Positions 47,210-57,384 are shown, counted from the first letter of the stretch. The stretch is 64,000 nucleotides of DNA from an uncultured Clostridium sp. (GCA_946404215.1 CAMJCT010000001.1:1-64000); one strand, 5' to 3'. The notes: generated by a model from the letters alone, not told the origin. Numbers and translations are program-made.

Positions 47210-49579
47210 ATGTTAAATAGAAAGATGTTTCGTGATATTAAGAAAAATCTATCTCAATTTATCACTATCTTTTTAATGGTAACGATAGGAATTATGGTTT
47301 ATGTTACCATGCTTTCTTATTCGGGTGCTATGCAAAAATCAGGAGATAAATATTATCGTGAATACAATCTTTTTGATTTAGAAGCATTTGGTGAAAAATT
47401 CAGCAAAGATGATTTAGATGAAATAAAAAAAATTGATAATATCAAAGATGCTGAAAGAAAACTAACAGTTAGAGGTATAAGTAAAGATAATACTCTAGAA
47501 ATTAATTTTATTGAATCAAATAATATAGCTAAATTTTATGTTATTGATGGAGAAGGATTTGATGTAAATAAAAGTGGTGTATGGGTAGATAGTGATTATG
47601 CTAAAAATAATAATATAAAAATAGGTGATTATATAGAGGTTAAATATGAAACACTCGCTTTAAATGAAAAAATAGTTGGTTTAATTAATACACCAGATCA
47701 TATATATACTTTAAAAGACTCATCTGCATTAATGCCAGATAGAATTACTTTTGGATATGTATATTTATCAATTAATGAAATACCCCAAAATTATATTAAA
47801 TCATTAGTAATGAAAGAAGCAGGTATAACAGATGAAAAAGTATTTGAATCTATTATGCCAAATTTTGATTATAAAGATTATTATTTCTTTAATGAATTAA
47901 TAATAGATTTAGATAATACAAATGATGAAGTTGTTACTAAATCAATTAATAATATAGAAGATAATATTAAAGATGTATTAGTTATTACAAAAAGAGAAAA
48001 CAATTCATCCGTTGCTTTTTATCAAGGTGAAATAAATGAAGGACATGATTATGTTGGTATTTTCTCAGGATTGTTTATTTTTATAGCTTTACTATCAGTT
48101 ATTACAACAATGACTAGAGTAGTAAAAAAACAAAGAATTCAAATTGGAACTTTAAAGGCATTAGGATATAAGAATTTCAAGATATTAATGCATTATATTG
48201 GATATGGATTCTGGGTAACTTTGGCGGGTATAATAGCTGGTATCTTATTAGGGTACTATGGATTAACTAAAGTGGTATTAGATATGCAAATGTCATATTT
48301 TCAAATGCCAATATTAGAAATGTATATTGATCCAAGTACATTCTGGGCTTCAGGAATGTTACTTGTAGCTGTATCAATAATCACAATTTTAACAGGACGT
48401 GGTATATTAAAGAAAAATGCAGCAGAAACACTAAGAAATGAAATACCTCAAGTGAAGAGTGATACTATTGATATAACTAGAAAGGGTATATTCAAAAAGT
48501 TTAGTTTTGAGAATATTTGGAATATTCGTGATATGTTAAGAAATAAAACAAGAACATTTATGGGCATAGTTGGAATAACAGGATGTTCATTACTAATTGT
48601 GGTTTCAATGGGAATGATTGATTCATTTAATGACTTTATAGATATGCAATTTACTAAATTATATAATTTTGATTATAAACTAACATTAAGTCAAAATATA
48701 ACTGATGATGAATATGATGATTTAATTAAGAAATATGATAAGTCTTCTGCTTTATTAGGAATAGAAATAAAACAAAATGATAAAAGAATAAATACCTCTT
48801 TAAATATAATTGATGCAGGTGATTATATTAGATATATAAATGAAGTAGATGAATTTATTAAATTAGATTCTAAGCAAGGTGTATATCTGACAAGATTATT
48901 AGCAGAAAAAAATAATATTAAAGTTGGAGATAAGATTACGTGGCATATTAATGGAAAAGATGAGTTTTATGAATCAACTGTTATAGGATTAAATAAAGAT
49001 CCTCAAATTCAAAATATGACAATGACTAAAGAATATTATGAATCATTAGGTTTAGAATATAAAGCAAATTACATATATACGAATGATAATTTATCTGAAT
49101 CAGATACTATTGATGGAGTAGAGTTTATTCAAGGCAATGAATCATTGAGGAAAAACTTAGATAACATGATGTCTATGGTTACAGATTTAATTGTTTTAAT
49201 AGTATTTTTAGCAATAGTATTAGGTGCAGTTATTATATATAACATGGGTGTATTATCATATGGAGAAAAAGAATATCAATTTGCAACATTAAAAGTATTA
49301 GGGTTTGAAGATAAGAAAATTAAGAAAATATTTATTAAACAAAATATATGGGTTTCTGCAATATCTGCTATCCTTGGAATGCCATGTGGTTATTATATAA
49401 CAGATTATGTATTTAAAATGGTAGCTGATAGAGATTATGACTTTGGAGCTATTATAACTGTAAATACGTATATAATAAGTTTTGTTGTAACTGTGGTATG
49501 TTCTTATCTTGTATCTATATTTATAGCAAGAAAGATTAAAAATATAGATATGGTTACCAGCTTAAAAGGTAATGAATAA
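47210..49579 (+). CDS. ABC transporter permease (FtsX/MacB-like, duplicated)
   Basis: 789 residues: N-terminal helix, large extracytoplasmic domain (~40-270), three helices (~280-400), another helix (~450-470), a second extracytoplasmic domain, and three last helices (~655-785). This is the two-FtsX-domain layout of lipoprotein or peptide exporters such as bacitracin-type systems. Cognate ATPase is directly upstream; no two-component pair is near. Confidence 0.88.
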   Translation: MLNRKMFRDIKKNLSQFITIFLMVTIGIMVYVTMLSYSGAMQKSGDKYYREYNLFDLEAFGEKFSKDDLDEIKKIDNIKDAERKLTVRGISKDNTLEINFIESNNIAKFYVIDGEGFDVNKSGVWVDSDYAKNNNIKIGDYIEVKYETLALNEKIVGLINTPDHIYTLKDSSALMPDRITFGYVYLSINEIPQNYIKSLVMKEAGITDEKVFESIMPNFDYKDYYFFNELIIDLDNTNDEVVTKSINNIEDNIKDVLVITKRENNSSVAFYQGEINEGHDYVGIFSGLFIFIALLSVITTMTRVVKKQRIQIGTLKALGYKNFKILMHYIGYGFWVTLAGIIAGILLGYYGLTKVVLDMQMSYFQMPILEMYIDPSTFWASGMLLVAVSIITILTGRGILKKNAAETLRNEIPQVKSDTIDITRKGIFKKFSFENIWNIRDMLRNKTRTFMGIVGITGCSLLIVVSMGMIDSFNDFIDMQFTKLYNFDYKLTLSQNITDDEYDDLIKKYDKSSALLGIEIKQNDKRINTSLNIIDAGDYIRYINEVDEFIKLDSKQGVYLTRLLAEKNNIKVGDKITWHINGKDEFYESTVIGLNKDPQIQNMTMTKEYYESLGLEYKANYIYTNDNLSESDTIDGVEFIQGNESLRKNLDNMMSMVTDLIVLIVFLAIVLGAVIIYNMGVLSYGEKEYQFATLKVLGFEDKKIKKIFIKQNIWVSAISAILGMPCGYYITDYVFKMVADRDYDFGAIITVNTYIISFVVTVVCSYLVSIFIARKIKNIDMVTSLKGNE

Positions 49580-49602
49580 TATGATATAAAGGAGAAAAAT
49601 AT

Positions 49603-50079
49603 ATGAATAAATATATGAAAATAGCAAAAGAATTATCGGAAGATAATTTAAAAACGAATGTCGGAGGTCCTTTTGGAGCATGTATTGTAAAAGATGGGAA
49701 AATCATAGGAAAAGGATCAAATCATGTTTTAAGTAATAATGATCCAACAGCTCATGCAGAAATAATGGCTATAAGGGAAGCTTGTAAAAATATTAATACA
49801 TATGATTTAAGTGATTGTGAATTATATACTTCTTGTTATCCTTGTCCTATGTGTTTATCTGCAATAATTTGGTCAAATATAAAAAAAGTATATTATGGCA
49901 ATACTAAAGAAGATGCTGCAAACATTGGATTTAGAGATGATTATATATATGCTTATATAAAAAATATAACAGATAATTCTAATGATAGAAGTGTTTTAGA
50001 ACTAGAAAGTATGGATAGAGAAGAAACAATAGAGACATTTAATAGTTTTATGAAAAAGAATGATAAAACTATTTATTAG
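49603..50079 (+). CDS. Guanine deaminase-like nucleoside/base deaminase
   Basis: 158 residues of the zinc CDA fold: HAEIMAIREAC (zinc His and catalytic Glu) and TSCYPCPMCLSAIIW (PCxxC zinc cysteines). The length and the C-terminal SVLELESMDREETIETFNSF fit guanine deaminase (GuaD type). First gene of the accessory array, 23 bp after the permease. Confidence 0.83.
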   Translation: MNKYMKIAKELSEDNLKTNVGGPFGACIVKDGKIIGKGSNHVLSNNDPTAHAEIMAIREACKNINTYDLSDCELYTSCYPCPMCLSAIIWSNIKKVYYGNTKEDAANIGFRDDYIYAYIKNITDNSNDRSVLELESMDREETIETFNSFMKKNDKTIY

Positions 50080-50130
50080 ATGTGATAAAATACATTTTTC
50101 AATAATAATTTTTAGAAATGCGATTTTACA

Positions 50131-50475
50131 ATGGATATTTTAAAAGACAAAAATAATCAAAATTATATAAAAGACACAAATCCATATGAAAGGTTTGAAT
50201 TTATTGATAACGATATATTATCATTTTATATGAAATATAATCAATTAAAAAATATATATAGACAAGGTTGGCTTAAAGTTAGAATAGGTTTAGAGCATGC
50301 AGATACATGTGAATCAATAGCAGATCATTCATTTTCTGTTGCACTTCTTGCTTTAACAATAATAGAAAAAAAACTTGAAATTAGATGAATTTAAATGTAT
50401 AAAAATGGGTATTATGATTGCGCAATCAGCTATAGAAATAACAAACGGAAATAAAAAACCAAAAGTTGTAGGCTA
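50131..50475 (+). pseudogene. HD-domain (YfbR-like nucleotidase) pseudogene
   Basis: The N-terminal 80 residues (LEHADTCESIADHSFSVALLALTI) match HD hydrolases with the first metal His. The frame is lost in an A9 run at ~50370; the shifted frame continues NLKLDEFKCIKMGIM but the HD pair is missing and an unrelated end follows. There is no CGG at this break, so this is true decay. Weak start context. Confidence 0.7.
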
Positions 50476-50535
50476 ACAATAATAATGAACTTGCTACAAA
50501 ACCAAAGTATCCGAGAATTCAAATTTTTTTAAATT

Positions 50536-50610
50536 GCTTACTTATTTACGGGAGGAACCTTTGAAATATCTGATCTTCCATTTTATTTTAAAAAATATAT
50601 GATTTATTAG
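50536..50610 (+). pseudogene. Fragment of a DUF4143 ATPase
   Basis: Frame AYLFTGGTFEISDLPFYFKKYMIY then stop; it matches FTGRTFEIPIFPFSFKEYMI of the ATPase at 59016. Only ~25 codons remain. Confidence 0.65.
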
Positions 50611-50676
50611 ATGATAAAAACATTGATATATTGATAATATTTTAAAACAAGATTAGAAAATGAAAGAAGGATTATA

Positions 50677-51840
50677 ATGAAAAATAAAACTGTTTTAAGA
50701 TTAATATTAATAATAATTATAGTTATAGGTACTTTTCTATTATTCAAAGTCAATAGTAATCAAGGTAAAAAGTTATTAAATAACAATGATTTAAGTAATA
50801 ACGAAAGCATTATAGATAACGAAAATAATAAATATGAATACAAGTCATTTAGTCCGTTACTTAAAGATTCTTCTAATAATGGAATAAGCTACGATTTTAC
50901 ACAGGATATGACATATTCTAATAAAATTTATTATAAAAAAATAAATACATACGAAGAATATATAGAAGTAAAAGCAAGATGGAACAATATAATTGACATG
51001 ACAGAATATGACTTTAAAACGAATTTTATGGTTATTACTGCTATTGAAAATACAAGTATGCTAGGTTTAACTGTAGATAATTTAGAAGTTGATAATAATG
51101 GTCTATATATAAGTTTAATTCACTTCAAAGATGACGAAGAGTATAACGAGAAAGAAACTTGTATATCATATAAAATTTCAAGAGAACTTGAAAAAGATAA
51201 TATTTATGTTACAAGAAATTACTTAGATAGTGAAAAAGATTTTAATACTGAAATGAAATTAGCTGTAAACCCCAATAACCCTAATTCATTTATGTATAAA
51301 ACAGATATTTATAACAATACCGAAGAAAAAAATGGAATGTCTATAATTCAAGAAAATTGGCAAGATTATCTAATATTAAATATTGAAATTAATAAAAACA
51401 CACCAGAAATTGATTTTTCAAAATGGAATAGATTAGGAGATGATTTTTATTATATTTCATTAGATAAACATAGTGAATATTTAAAATTTATGAATAACTA
51501 TAATGCTCAAGAAATTGCATGTGATACTTTCAAATATGCTTATCCAATAATTATTGTAAGAAAAAATGTTGAAAATTCAATACAAGTTGGAGATATATCA
51601 AACGAAAGAGATCATGATTATTTACCTGTTCATAAAGGTGGTTATTTAGATGTTACAGAAAATTTTAAGTATCCAGCTATATGTGTATTAGTACCAAATT
51701 ATAGAAATTTAGAGAATAGTCGTTTAAATCTTATGTTAGATGGTAGAGATAAAAACTTAAGTACTGACACTAATGACATTCAACAAGCTATTAATTTTGC
51801 AAAATATAGTAAAGAGCGATCTTTTGAAATGGTCAAGTGA
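50677..51840 (+). CDS. Hypothetical membrane-anchored protein
   Basis: 387 residues: one N-terminal membrane helix (LRLILIIIIVIGTFLLF), an Asn-rich linker, then an extracytoplasmic alpha/beta region of two similar halves (~75-190 and ~215-320) with many acidic and aromatic residues. No family recognised. AAAGAAGGA precedes the ATG. Followed by a copy of the array repeat. Confidence 0.5.
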   Translation: MKNKTVLRLILIIIIVIGTFLLFKVNSNQGKKLLNNNDLSNNESIIDNENNKYEYKSFSPLLKDSSNNGISYDFTQDMTYSNKIYYKKINTYEEYIEVKARWNNIIDMTEYDFKTNFMVITAIENTSMLGLTVDNLEVDNNGLYISLIHFKDDEEYNEKETCISYKISRELEKDNIYVTRNYLDSEKDFNTEMKLAVNPNNPNSFMYKTDIYNNTEEKNGMSIIQENWQDYLILNIEINKNTPEIDFSKWNRLGDDFYYISLDKHSEYLKFMNNYNAQEIACDTFKYAYPIIIVRKNVENSIQVGDISNERDHDYLPVHKGGYLDVTENFKYPAICVLVPNYRNLENSRLNLMLDGRDKNLSTDTNDIQQAINFAKYSKERSFEMVK

Positions 51841-51947
51841 AAAAATAATTTAAACGAAATGAAATTTACAAAAGTAATAAGAAATTATAAAATAGAAGTA
51901 GTAAATAATTATTAAACAACTAAATAAGTTTTTTATATGAATGTAGT

Positions 51948-52016
51948 GAGGGAGGCTGTAAGAATTAGACTTAAAATGACATATAAAGTGCAATATAACA
52001 TTGCACAAAATCAATC
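51948..52016 (+). repeat. Array intergenic repeat, 3' module (copy 1)
   Basis: GAGGGAGGCTG ... AACATTGCACAAAATCAA. Here GTGCAAT-ATAAC-ATTGCAC forms a hairpin. Confidence 0.65.
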
Positions 52017-52105
52017 TTACATACATTAAAATGAAAAATGGTATTATATACTAAAAAAATCATATAATATTATATATAGTAATTTAGCAAAATCCTCTAA
52101 AAATG

Positions 52106-52135
52106 TTGACAATATTAATAGAAAAATGCTATAAT
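52106..52135 (+). promoter_or_regulatory. Promoter of the type III toxin-antitoxin locus
   Basis: TTGACA (52106-52111), 18-nt spacer, TATAAT (52130-52135). Confidence 0.8.
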
Positions 52136-52142
52136 TATTATA

Positions 52143-52268
52143 TAAATAAAAACTGCCTACTAGGAGGCGAAGAGTAAAATACCCTAGATAAGCGATAAAT
52201 CAGCCACCCAGTTGGCAAAGAGAAAATACACTGGTGAATAAATTAAGGGAGTTTCAAGCTCCCTTTTT
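52143..52268 (+). ncRNA. Type III antitoxin RNA (CptI-like), two pseudoknot repeats plus terminator
   Basis: Two 48-nt units. Unit 1: stem GCCT/AGGC (52155-52158, 52165-52168) with loop CTAGG pairing to CCTAG (52183-52187). Unit 2: stem GCCA/TGGC (52203-52206, 52213-52216) with loop CCAG pairing to CTGG (52231-52234). The pairing differs in sequence but is kept in shape, each an H-type pseudoknot with an A-rich connector. A terminator GGGAG-TTTCAAG-CTCCC-T5 follows, then the toxin gene, as in known type III systems. Confidence 0.85.
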
Positions 52269-52285
52269 ATTATATAAGGAGTACA

Positions 52286-52771
52286 ATGGAAATAATTGAA
52301 GGAAGATTATATTTTATAAAAGATGAATTTATAGAAAAATACAATCCTAAATATAAATTAATGGAAAATAAGGAAGTAGGCACTAAAAGACCAACTTATT
52401 TTTGTTTCAGAGATAAAGTAGACAAAAACATACTATGGTTTGTGCCTATGTCTTCCAAATATGATAAATATTTAAAAATATGTGATGACATAAAATCAAA
52501 AAGAGGAATTGAACCAAATAACTTTGTATTTGCAAGAAATTTAGCAGGAAAAAAAGCAGTTTTTCTAATTCAAAATATGTTTCCAACATTAGAAAAATAC
52601 ATTGAAGAAGAATATAAAAAAGCAGGAATTTCAATTAAAGTTCCTAAAGCCGTAAAAGAAGAAATTGATAAAAAAACAAGAGATATATTTGCACTTACAA
52701 ATAAGGGAATAATTGCAACATTTACTAATTTACCAGAGTTTTTAAAAGATATTAAAAAAGAAATTAAATAA
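52286..52771 (+). CDS. Type III toxin, ToxN/AbiQ/CptN-like endoribonuclease
   Basis: 161 residues similar to CptN/AbiQ: start LYFIKDEFIEKYN, KRPTYFCFRDK, WFVPMSSKYDKY and AVFLIQNMFPTLEKYI. These toxins cut RNA, including their own antitoxin precursor, and are held inactive by pseudoknotted RNA. AAGGAG lies before the ATG, 17 bp after the antitoxin terminator. Roles known for the family: plasmid maintenance and phage abortive infection. Confidence 0.87.
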   Translation: MEIIEGRLYFIKDEFIEKYNPKYKLMENKEVGTKRPTYFCFRDKVDKNILWFVPMSSKYDKYLKICDDIKSKRGIEPNNFVFARNLAGKKAVFLIQNMFPTLEKYIEEEYKKAGISIKVPKAVKEEIDKKTRDIFALTNKGIIATFTNLPEFLKDIKKEIK

Positions 52772-52873
52772 TATTACGAACAGGTGTTAATGATAGAATA
52801 AGAATGTTCAAAAAATCAAATTTATTGAATATAGGAAATAATAGTTGGTGTTTTTAAAAGGAGATAATAAGTA

Positions 52874-52978
52874 ATGGGGATAACAAAAGAATCGCTAGAA
52901 AAAATTTATAAAGAGGTACAGAAGATTTTGAGATTACGCACAAATTTAAAAATTGGAGGAAAACAAAATGGAAAATGA
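52874..52978 (+). CDS. Small ORF or gene remnant
   Basis: 34 codons from an ATG with AAAGGAG upstream (MGITKESLEKIYKEVQKILR...), overlapping the next gene by 11 bases. No family; could be a remnant or a translational lead-in. Confidence 0.3.
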   Translation: MGITKESLEKIYKEVQKILRLRTNLKIGGKQNGK

Positions 52979-53543
52979 AATTGTTTTTGTAACACATAAC
53001 ACAGGAAAAATTAAATCAGCCGAAAAATATTTTAAAAACTTAAAATTCACAACATATAATTATGAATTAGATGAACCAAGAAGTGATGATATCCAAGAGA
53101 TAGCTAAATCAAAAGTTATCCAAGCATATAAAATGGTAAATAGACCATGTGTTGCATTAGATACAGATTTTAGAATTGAGGAATTAAATGGATTTCCCAA
53201 AGCATTTGTAAATTTTTCACTTGATACAATAGGAATAGATGGTATATTAAAATTAATGGAAAATAAGGATAATAGAAGTTGTGCATTTAACGAATGTTTA
53301 GCTTATCACGATGGAAATCAAATACATTATTTTTATGGAAAACATCCAGGTAATTTATCATATAGAATTCAAGGATCAGATAGAAAAGAAAAATGGTCTG
53401 ATTTATGGTATATTTTTAAACCAAAAGGATTTGAAAAAACATTAGCAGAAATGAATGAAGAAGAACGTGAAAATAGAAGGACAGTTGATGGCTCATATTC
53501 TGCATTGGAAAAGTTTGCTGAATGGTATGAAAAAAATAATTAA
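52968..53543 (+). CDS. HAM1/RdgB-like non-canonical purine NTP pyrophosphatase
   Basis: 191 residues: FVTHNTGKIKSAEKYF (substrate loop TxNxGK-like), ALDTDFRIEELNGFPKAFV, and the final RRTVDGSYSALEKFAEWY. Hydrolyses ITP/XTP-like nucleotides in this family. GGAGG precedes the ATG at 52968. First of three closely spaced genes (23 and 12 bp gaps). Confidence 0.83.
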   Translation: MENEIVFVTHNTGKIKSAEKYFKNLKFTTYNYELDEPRSDDIQEIAKSKVIQAYKMVNRPCVALDTDFRIEELNGFPKAFVNFSLDTIGIDGILKLMENKDNRSCAFNECLAYHDGNQIHYFYGKHPGNLSYRIQGSDRKEKWSDLWYIFKPKGFEKTLAEMNEEERENRRTVDGSYSALEKFAEWYEKNN

Positions 53544-53565
53544 TAAGTGAAAGAGAGAAAATATT

Positions 53566-53865
53566 ATGAAAACAATAACATTATGTGGAAGTCTAAAATT
53601 TCAAAAAGAAATGATGATAGTTGCAGAAGAATTAGCTTTAGATGGTAATTGCATACTTACTCCTACATATCCTGTAATGAAAAACATTGAAATAACCGAA
53701 GAACAATTTGAAAAACTAAAAGAAGCACACTTTAAGAGAATAGAATTATCTGATGCAATATTAGTTGTTAATGTAAATAATTATATTGGTAATAGTACAA
53801 ATTTAGAAATAAATTATGCTAAAAAATTAGGCAAAGAGATTATTTATTATACAGATTTAAAATAG
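53566..53865 (+). CDS. DUF4406 / nucleoside deoxyribosyltransferase-like protein
   Basis: 99 residues with start TITLCGSLKFQKEMMIVAEEL and Asp/Asn active-site-like SDAILVVNVNNYIGNSTNLEINYAKKLGK, the fold of nucleoside 2-deoxyribosyltransferases and phage DUF4406. Fits a nucleotide-metabolism module with the HAM1-like gene. Confidence 0.72.
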   Translation: MKTITLCGSLKFQKEMMIVAEELALDGNCILTPTYPVMKNIEITEEQFEKLKEAHFKRIELSDAILVVNVNNYIGNSTNLEINYAKKLGKEIIYYTDLK

Positions 53866-53877
53866 GAGAATAATTAA

Positions 53878-54348
53878 ATGAATAGTAAAAATGCAAAATT
53901 TAATCCAGATAACATTCACCCAATTAAAATGATATTATTAGAAGGACAAGCAGAAATAATATTAAGAGCATTAGAATTATATGCTTATAATTTAGAATAT
54001 ATGTTAAGTTTAAAAGAGTTTAAATTAGAAAATGATGAAATATTAAATAAACGTGCAAAACTTAAATATACATATGAAACAATTGCTTCTTATTGTGCTG
54101 AGGCAAGAGGCAGGAGAGAAGCATATAATGGCGAATCACTTAATAATATGGAAAATAAAATAATAGAATTAATAAAATCAAATAAATATATAACTCAACC
54201 AGAAATTGCAAAAATTTTAAATTTGAGCGAAATAAGAGATAATGTAATGGATAACGTAAGAGATAAAGAAATAAATTTTGATGAAATTTTTAAAAACATA
54301 GTTTGGCAAATTGTTGATTTTATTGGATTAAAGAGGATAGGGGTATAA
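53878..54348 (+). CDS. Hypothetical protein, repeated family in the array
   Basis: 156 residues, all helical, no motif recognised: LLEGQAEIILRALELYAYNLEYML, then a second half with a winged-helix-like YITQPEIAKILNLSE. A fragment of a paralogue (LLDEQVDIILRALELIYY) lies at 62379-62432. Close to DUF4406 gene (12 bp). Confidence 0.5.
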   Translation: MNSKNAKFNPDNIHPIKMILLEGQAEIILRALELYAYNLEYMLSLKEFKLENDEILNKRAKLKYTYETIASYCAEARGRREAYNGESLNNMENKIIELIKSNKYITQPEIAKILNLSEIRDNVMDNVRDKEINFDEIFKNIVWQIVDFIGLKRIGV

Positions 54349-54368
54349 AAATACCTTTAATTTTGAAT

Positions 54369-54410
54369 ATACAACATTGCACAAAATCAAAGTATCCGAG
54401 AACTCAAATC
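54369..54410 (+). repeat. Array intergenic repeat, 3' module (copy 2)
   Basis: ACAACATTGCACAAAATCAA followed by AGTATCCGAGAACTCAAAT; a decayed match of the second part lies at 50495-50525. Confidence 0.6.
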
Positions 54411-54591
54411 TATGAAAAAATTGCAAAATTTTTGAAGAAATGTGAACAAATACTATTGCAGTAAAAAAGAGATACTATAATATGACTTATAAAAATTTAC
54501 TTTTTTTTACTGATACTATTAAAAAAATATGTACATAATGTTAGTATATTGGTAAAGGTGTTTTTAATGGAAACTAATTATGATATGAAAA

Positions 54592-54687
54592 GAAGCTACT
54601 TGTGTTGGTTACAATTATGTTGATTATAGATTTAAAAATACAACAGATTCAGACTTTCAGTTGAATTTATGGGTTAAAGACCAATAA
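54592..54687 (+). pseudogene. Fragment of a VanW-family protein
   Basis: Frame EATCVGYNYVDYRFKNTTDS followed by DFQLNLWVKDQ and a stop matches the conserved YNYVDYRFKNxTDxxFQL block of VanW-like proteins. No start. Confidence 0.65.
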
Positions 54688-54766
54688 TTATATGGGTATA
54701 TAATACACATTAAAGGGGAAAGAATGGCATACAAAAATAAAGAAAACAAAAGAGGTATTATCGATT

Positions 54767-56897
54767 ATGAAAAATTATAAATATAAATTAAATGAATCAA
54801 ACGGAATTACTTTAGTTTCTCTTGTAGTAACAATTATTGCTTTACTGATTTTAGCTCGGCATAAGTATTGCAATAATATCAGGAAGTGAAAGCATAATAT
54901 TTAAAGCACAACAATCAAAAGAAAACACAATTAAAGCAACAGAAAAAGACCAAATTGTATTTGCTTGGAATTCAGTAATTATAAATATTTTGATATTAAA
55001 AAATAATAACGATATAACTAATGAAGAATTCGCTGAAAAACTTAAGAGAGAATTAGAAAACAGTGAAAAAAATATAGAATGTATCTGGGACAGTAATAAC
55101 AATTACTATAAAATTACCTTTAGACAAACAGGTCATAATTATTCTGTAGATTCAAATGGAAATATAAATTTTATTGAAAATAATGATATTATATTAAAAA
55201 AATCCGTAATAGTAAATTTTGATGCAAACGGAGGCAATAATTTAAGTGAAATTACAAGAGAAGCAACAGAAGGAACAAAAATAGGAATACTACCAACAGT
55301 TTCAAAAAATAATTGTGAGTTTGGCGGATGGTATACAGAAGATGGAAATATAGTAACTGAAAATAGCATAGTGGGAACAAATGACGTTACATATTATGCC
55401 CATTGGATTATAAGAGTTAATCAATGTTTTTCATTACGCCAAGCAATTGAGGAGGTAGAAGCCAATAAGATACAAACAGTAATATACTTAGAAAAATGCG
55501 AAACAGACCATATTATAATAAAAGAAAATCAAAATATACTATTACAATTGCAGAATAATACTTTGAATAATACTGAAAATAATACAAATGCTATAAAGAA
55601 TTATGGAATAATAGAGATAGAAAATGGAACTGTTCAATCTAGCAACAATTACGCAGCAATAGATAATGAAGCGACAGGCATAATGAAAATTAGAGGTGCA
55701 ACTATTTTGGGATTTGGTTCTCAGGGAATTTGCAATAATGGTGGAGATTTATATATAGATGAAAATGTACAAATAACTGCAAATAAGTCATATGCGATTG
55801 AAAATAGATACAGAAATAATAGAGGTGCAAATACTTATATTAGAAATGGAATTATTATGGCAACAAACTGTTCCGCTATAAAAAATCCAGATGATTGTAC
55901 TCTTACAATTGGGACAAAAGATGACAAAGTTAATCTTAGTTCACCAATAATATGTGGTAATGACAATGCAATAACAGGTACAGGAGAAATACGTTTTTAT
56001 GATGGAATTATAAAAGGAACATCCAAAAAAAATCTTTCTAATAGTTTAATGGTGCAAGATAAAGAAAATGGATTTATATTAGAGGATTCAGTAGAAATAA
56101 TAGATACTAAAAATTATAAAACTTTATATTTAGTTGATTGGTCGAATATATACTTTGCAGAAGTTAATGGGATACCATATAAAACATTGCAAGAAGCAGT
56201 AAGTGCAGTAACAGGAAGTGAACAAACAACTGTTAAACTTATGAGAAATACAAGTGAAAAAATCACAGTAAATTCTGATCAAAATATAATTTTTGATTTA
56301 CAAAATTATACTATAAGTAACAACGGAACGAATCAAGTTATCGATAATTATGGAACAATAACAATACAAAATGGAACAATATCTTCTTCAGCAAATACAG
56401 GAGTTATTAACAACAATTCGGGAGCAACATTGGTAATGACAGGAGGAAGTGTTTTAGCAACAGGAACAAGACAAGCTATATGGAATAATGGAGGAACTGT
56501 AAAAATAAGTGGAACTGCATATTTAAGTGCATCAGCGCAGGTACAAAAAGATAACAAAAGGGGCACCGTTCATAACTTAAATTCAGGTAATTTGGAGATA
56601 ACTGGAGGGACAATAGTAGCATTGGGAAATGAAGGAATAGCTGTATCTAATAGTGGAAAAATGACAATTGGAACACTAGGTGAAGGTGTTTCAACAGAAT
56701 TTCCTAAAATACAAAGCAATGGATTCGGGGTATATAGTACAGGAAGTTTCAATTTCTATGATGGAATTGTAAAAAGTTTATTAGATCCTTTCAATGATGA
56801 ATCTATAAGTATTAAAGAAACAGGATATGAATTTATACATACTACAGAGGAAATATCTAATTATACATATAATGTTGTATATTTGGGAGAAACATAG
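54767..56897 (+). CDS. Prepilin-like beta-helix surface protein, read through a +1 shift at CGG
   Basis: Start MKNYKYKLNESNGITLVSL with prepilin helix. In plain frame it stops after CGG at 54857-54859; skipping the C gives LLILAGISIAIISGSE, the same Gly that the paralogue at 12809 encodes as GGA. The full product is 709 residues: prepilin helix, a Listeria-Bacteroides repeat (FDANGGN...FGGWYTEDG...YYAHW, ~145-210), then two beta-helix-like repeats of short IxNxGTxxI units. Likely a surface adhesin. Confidence 0.78.
54857..54860 (+). other. Candidate +1 frameshift site, CGGC (prepilin-like gene)
   Basis: Zero frame TTA GCT CGG CAT; TTA GCT (C) GGC ATA AGT restores the prepilin LAGIS segment. 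Confidence 0.82.
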
Positions 56898-57044
56898 ATA
56901 ATTCTATATACTAATGTTAAAAGAGAAGAGTATGAAAGAATTCCTATTGAAAAAGATATCTTTGAACAATATGTAGCTGAAAATACAAACAAAAAAGGAA
57001 TAAAATTAATAAGAAGATATTATGGAATAATTGCTAGAAAATAG
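56898..57044 (+). pseudogene. C-terminal gene remnant
   Basis: Open frame of 48 codons without a start (ILYTNVKREEYERIPIEKDI ... RRYYGIIARK). Family not recognised. Sits between the beta-helix gene and a repeat copy. Confidence 0.4.
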
Positions 57045-57054
57045 GAGAAAATTA

Positions 57055-57150
57055 TAAATTTGCAGTTTTGAAGGTAGGGTACTTAAAATCTTCAAAATTG
57101 CAAATTTTTCTATATTTTATAAAAATATAGAATTTTTGAATTTTATTTGT
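57055..57150 (+). repeat. Array intergenic repeat, 5' hairpin module (copy 3)
   Basis: TTTGCAGTTTTGAAG pairs with CTTCAAAATTGCAAA around GTAGGGTACTTAAAAT; followed by a TATAGAATTTTTGAATTTTAT segment seen again at 62480. Confidence 0.7.
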
Positions 57151-57154
57151 TCGC

Positions 57155-57183
57155 TTGTATTTTTAGTTTAAATATAGTATAGT
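57155..57183 (+). promoter_or_regulatory. Promoter of the type I toxin-like gene
   Basis: TTGTAT (57155-57160), 17-nt spacer, TATAGT (57178-57183). Confidence 0.6.
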
Positions 57184-57266
57184 ACTAAGCATAGGAAATG
57201 AGAATAAGCAGATGTGGTTTGCCACTTTACATATAAAGGCTTGTCCTTTAGAATGGAGGTGGTGCT

Positions 57267-57377
57267 ATGATAGAAGCAGTTTTATTAGAAATAATATACT
57301 TACTTTTATTTGCTTTAGTTGTCGAAACTATTATAGTATTTGCCTTAATTATATTCGTAATATTTTTAAGCAAATAG
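57267..57377 (+). CDS. Small hydrophobic toxin-like peptide (type I toxin-antitoxin candidate)
   Basis: 36 residues, almost wholly one or two membrane helices (MIEAVLLEIIYLLLFALVVE ... IFLSK), with a very strong GGAGGTGG ribosome binding site. A leader of ~75 nt has inverted similarity to the 3' side. A shared terminator and an opposite promoter follow, giving an overlapping antisense RNA, as in BsrG/TxpA-type loci. No similarity to a named toxin was proven. Confidence 0.7.
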   Translation: MIEAVLLEIIYLLLFALVVETIIVFALIIFVIFLSK

Positions 57378-57384
57378 ACAAATA

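Noticed and set aside
50131..50475. HD gene break as a seventh frameshift site
   Set aside because: The break is in an A run without CGG, and the rest of the HD domain is missing, so it is a real pseudogene.
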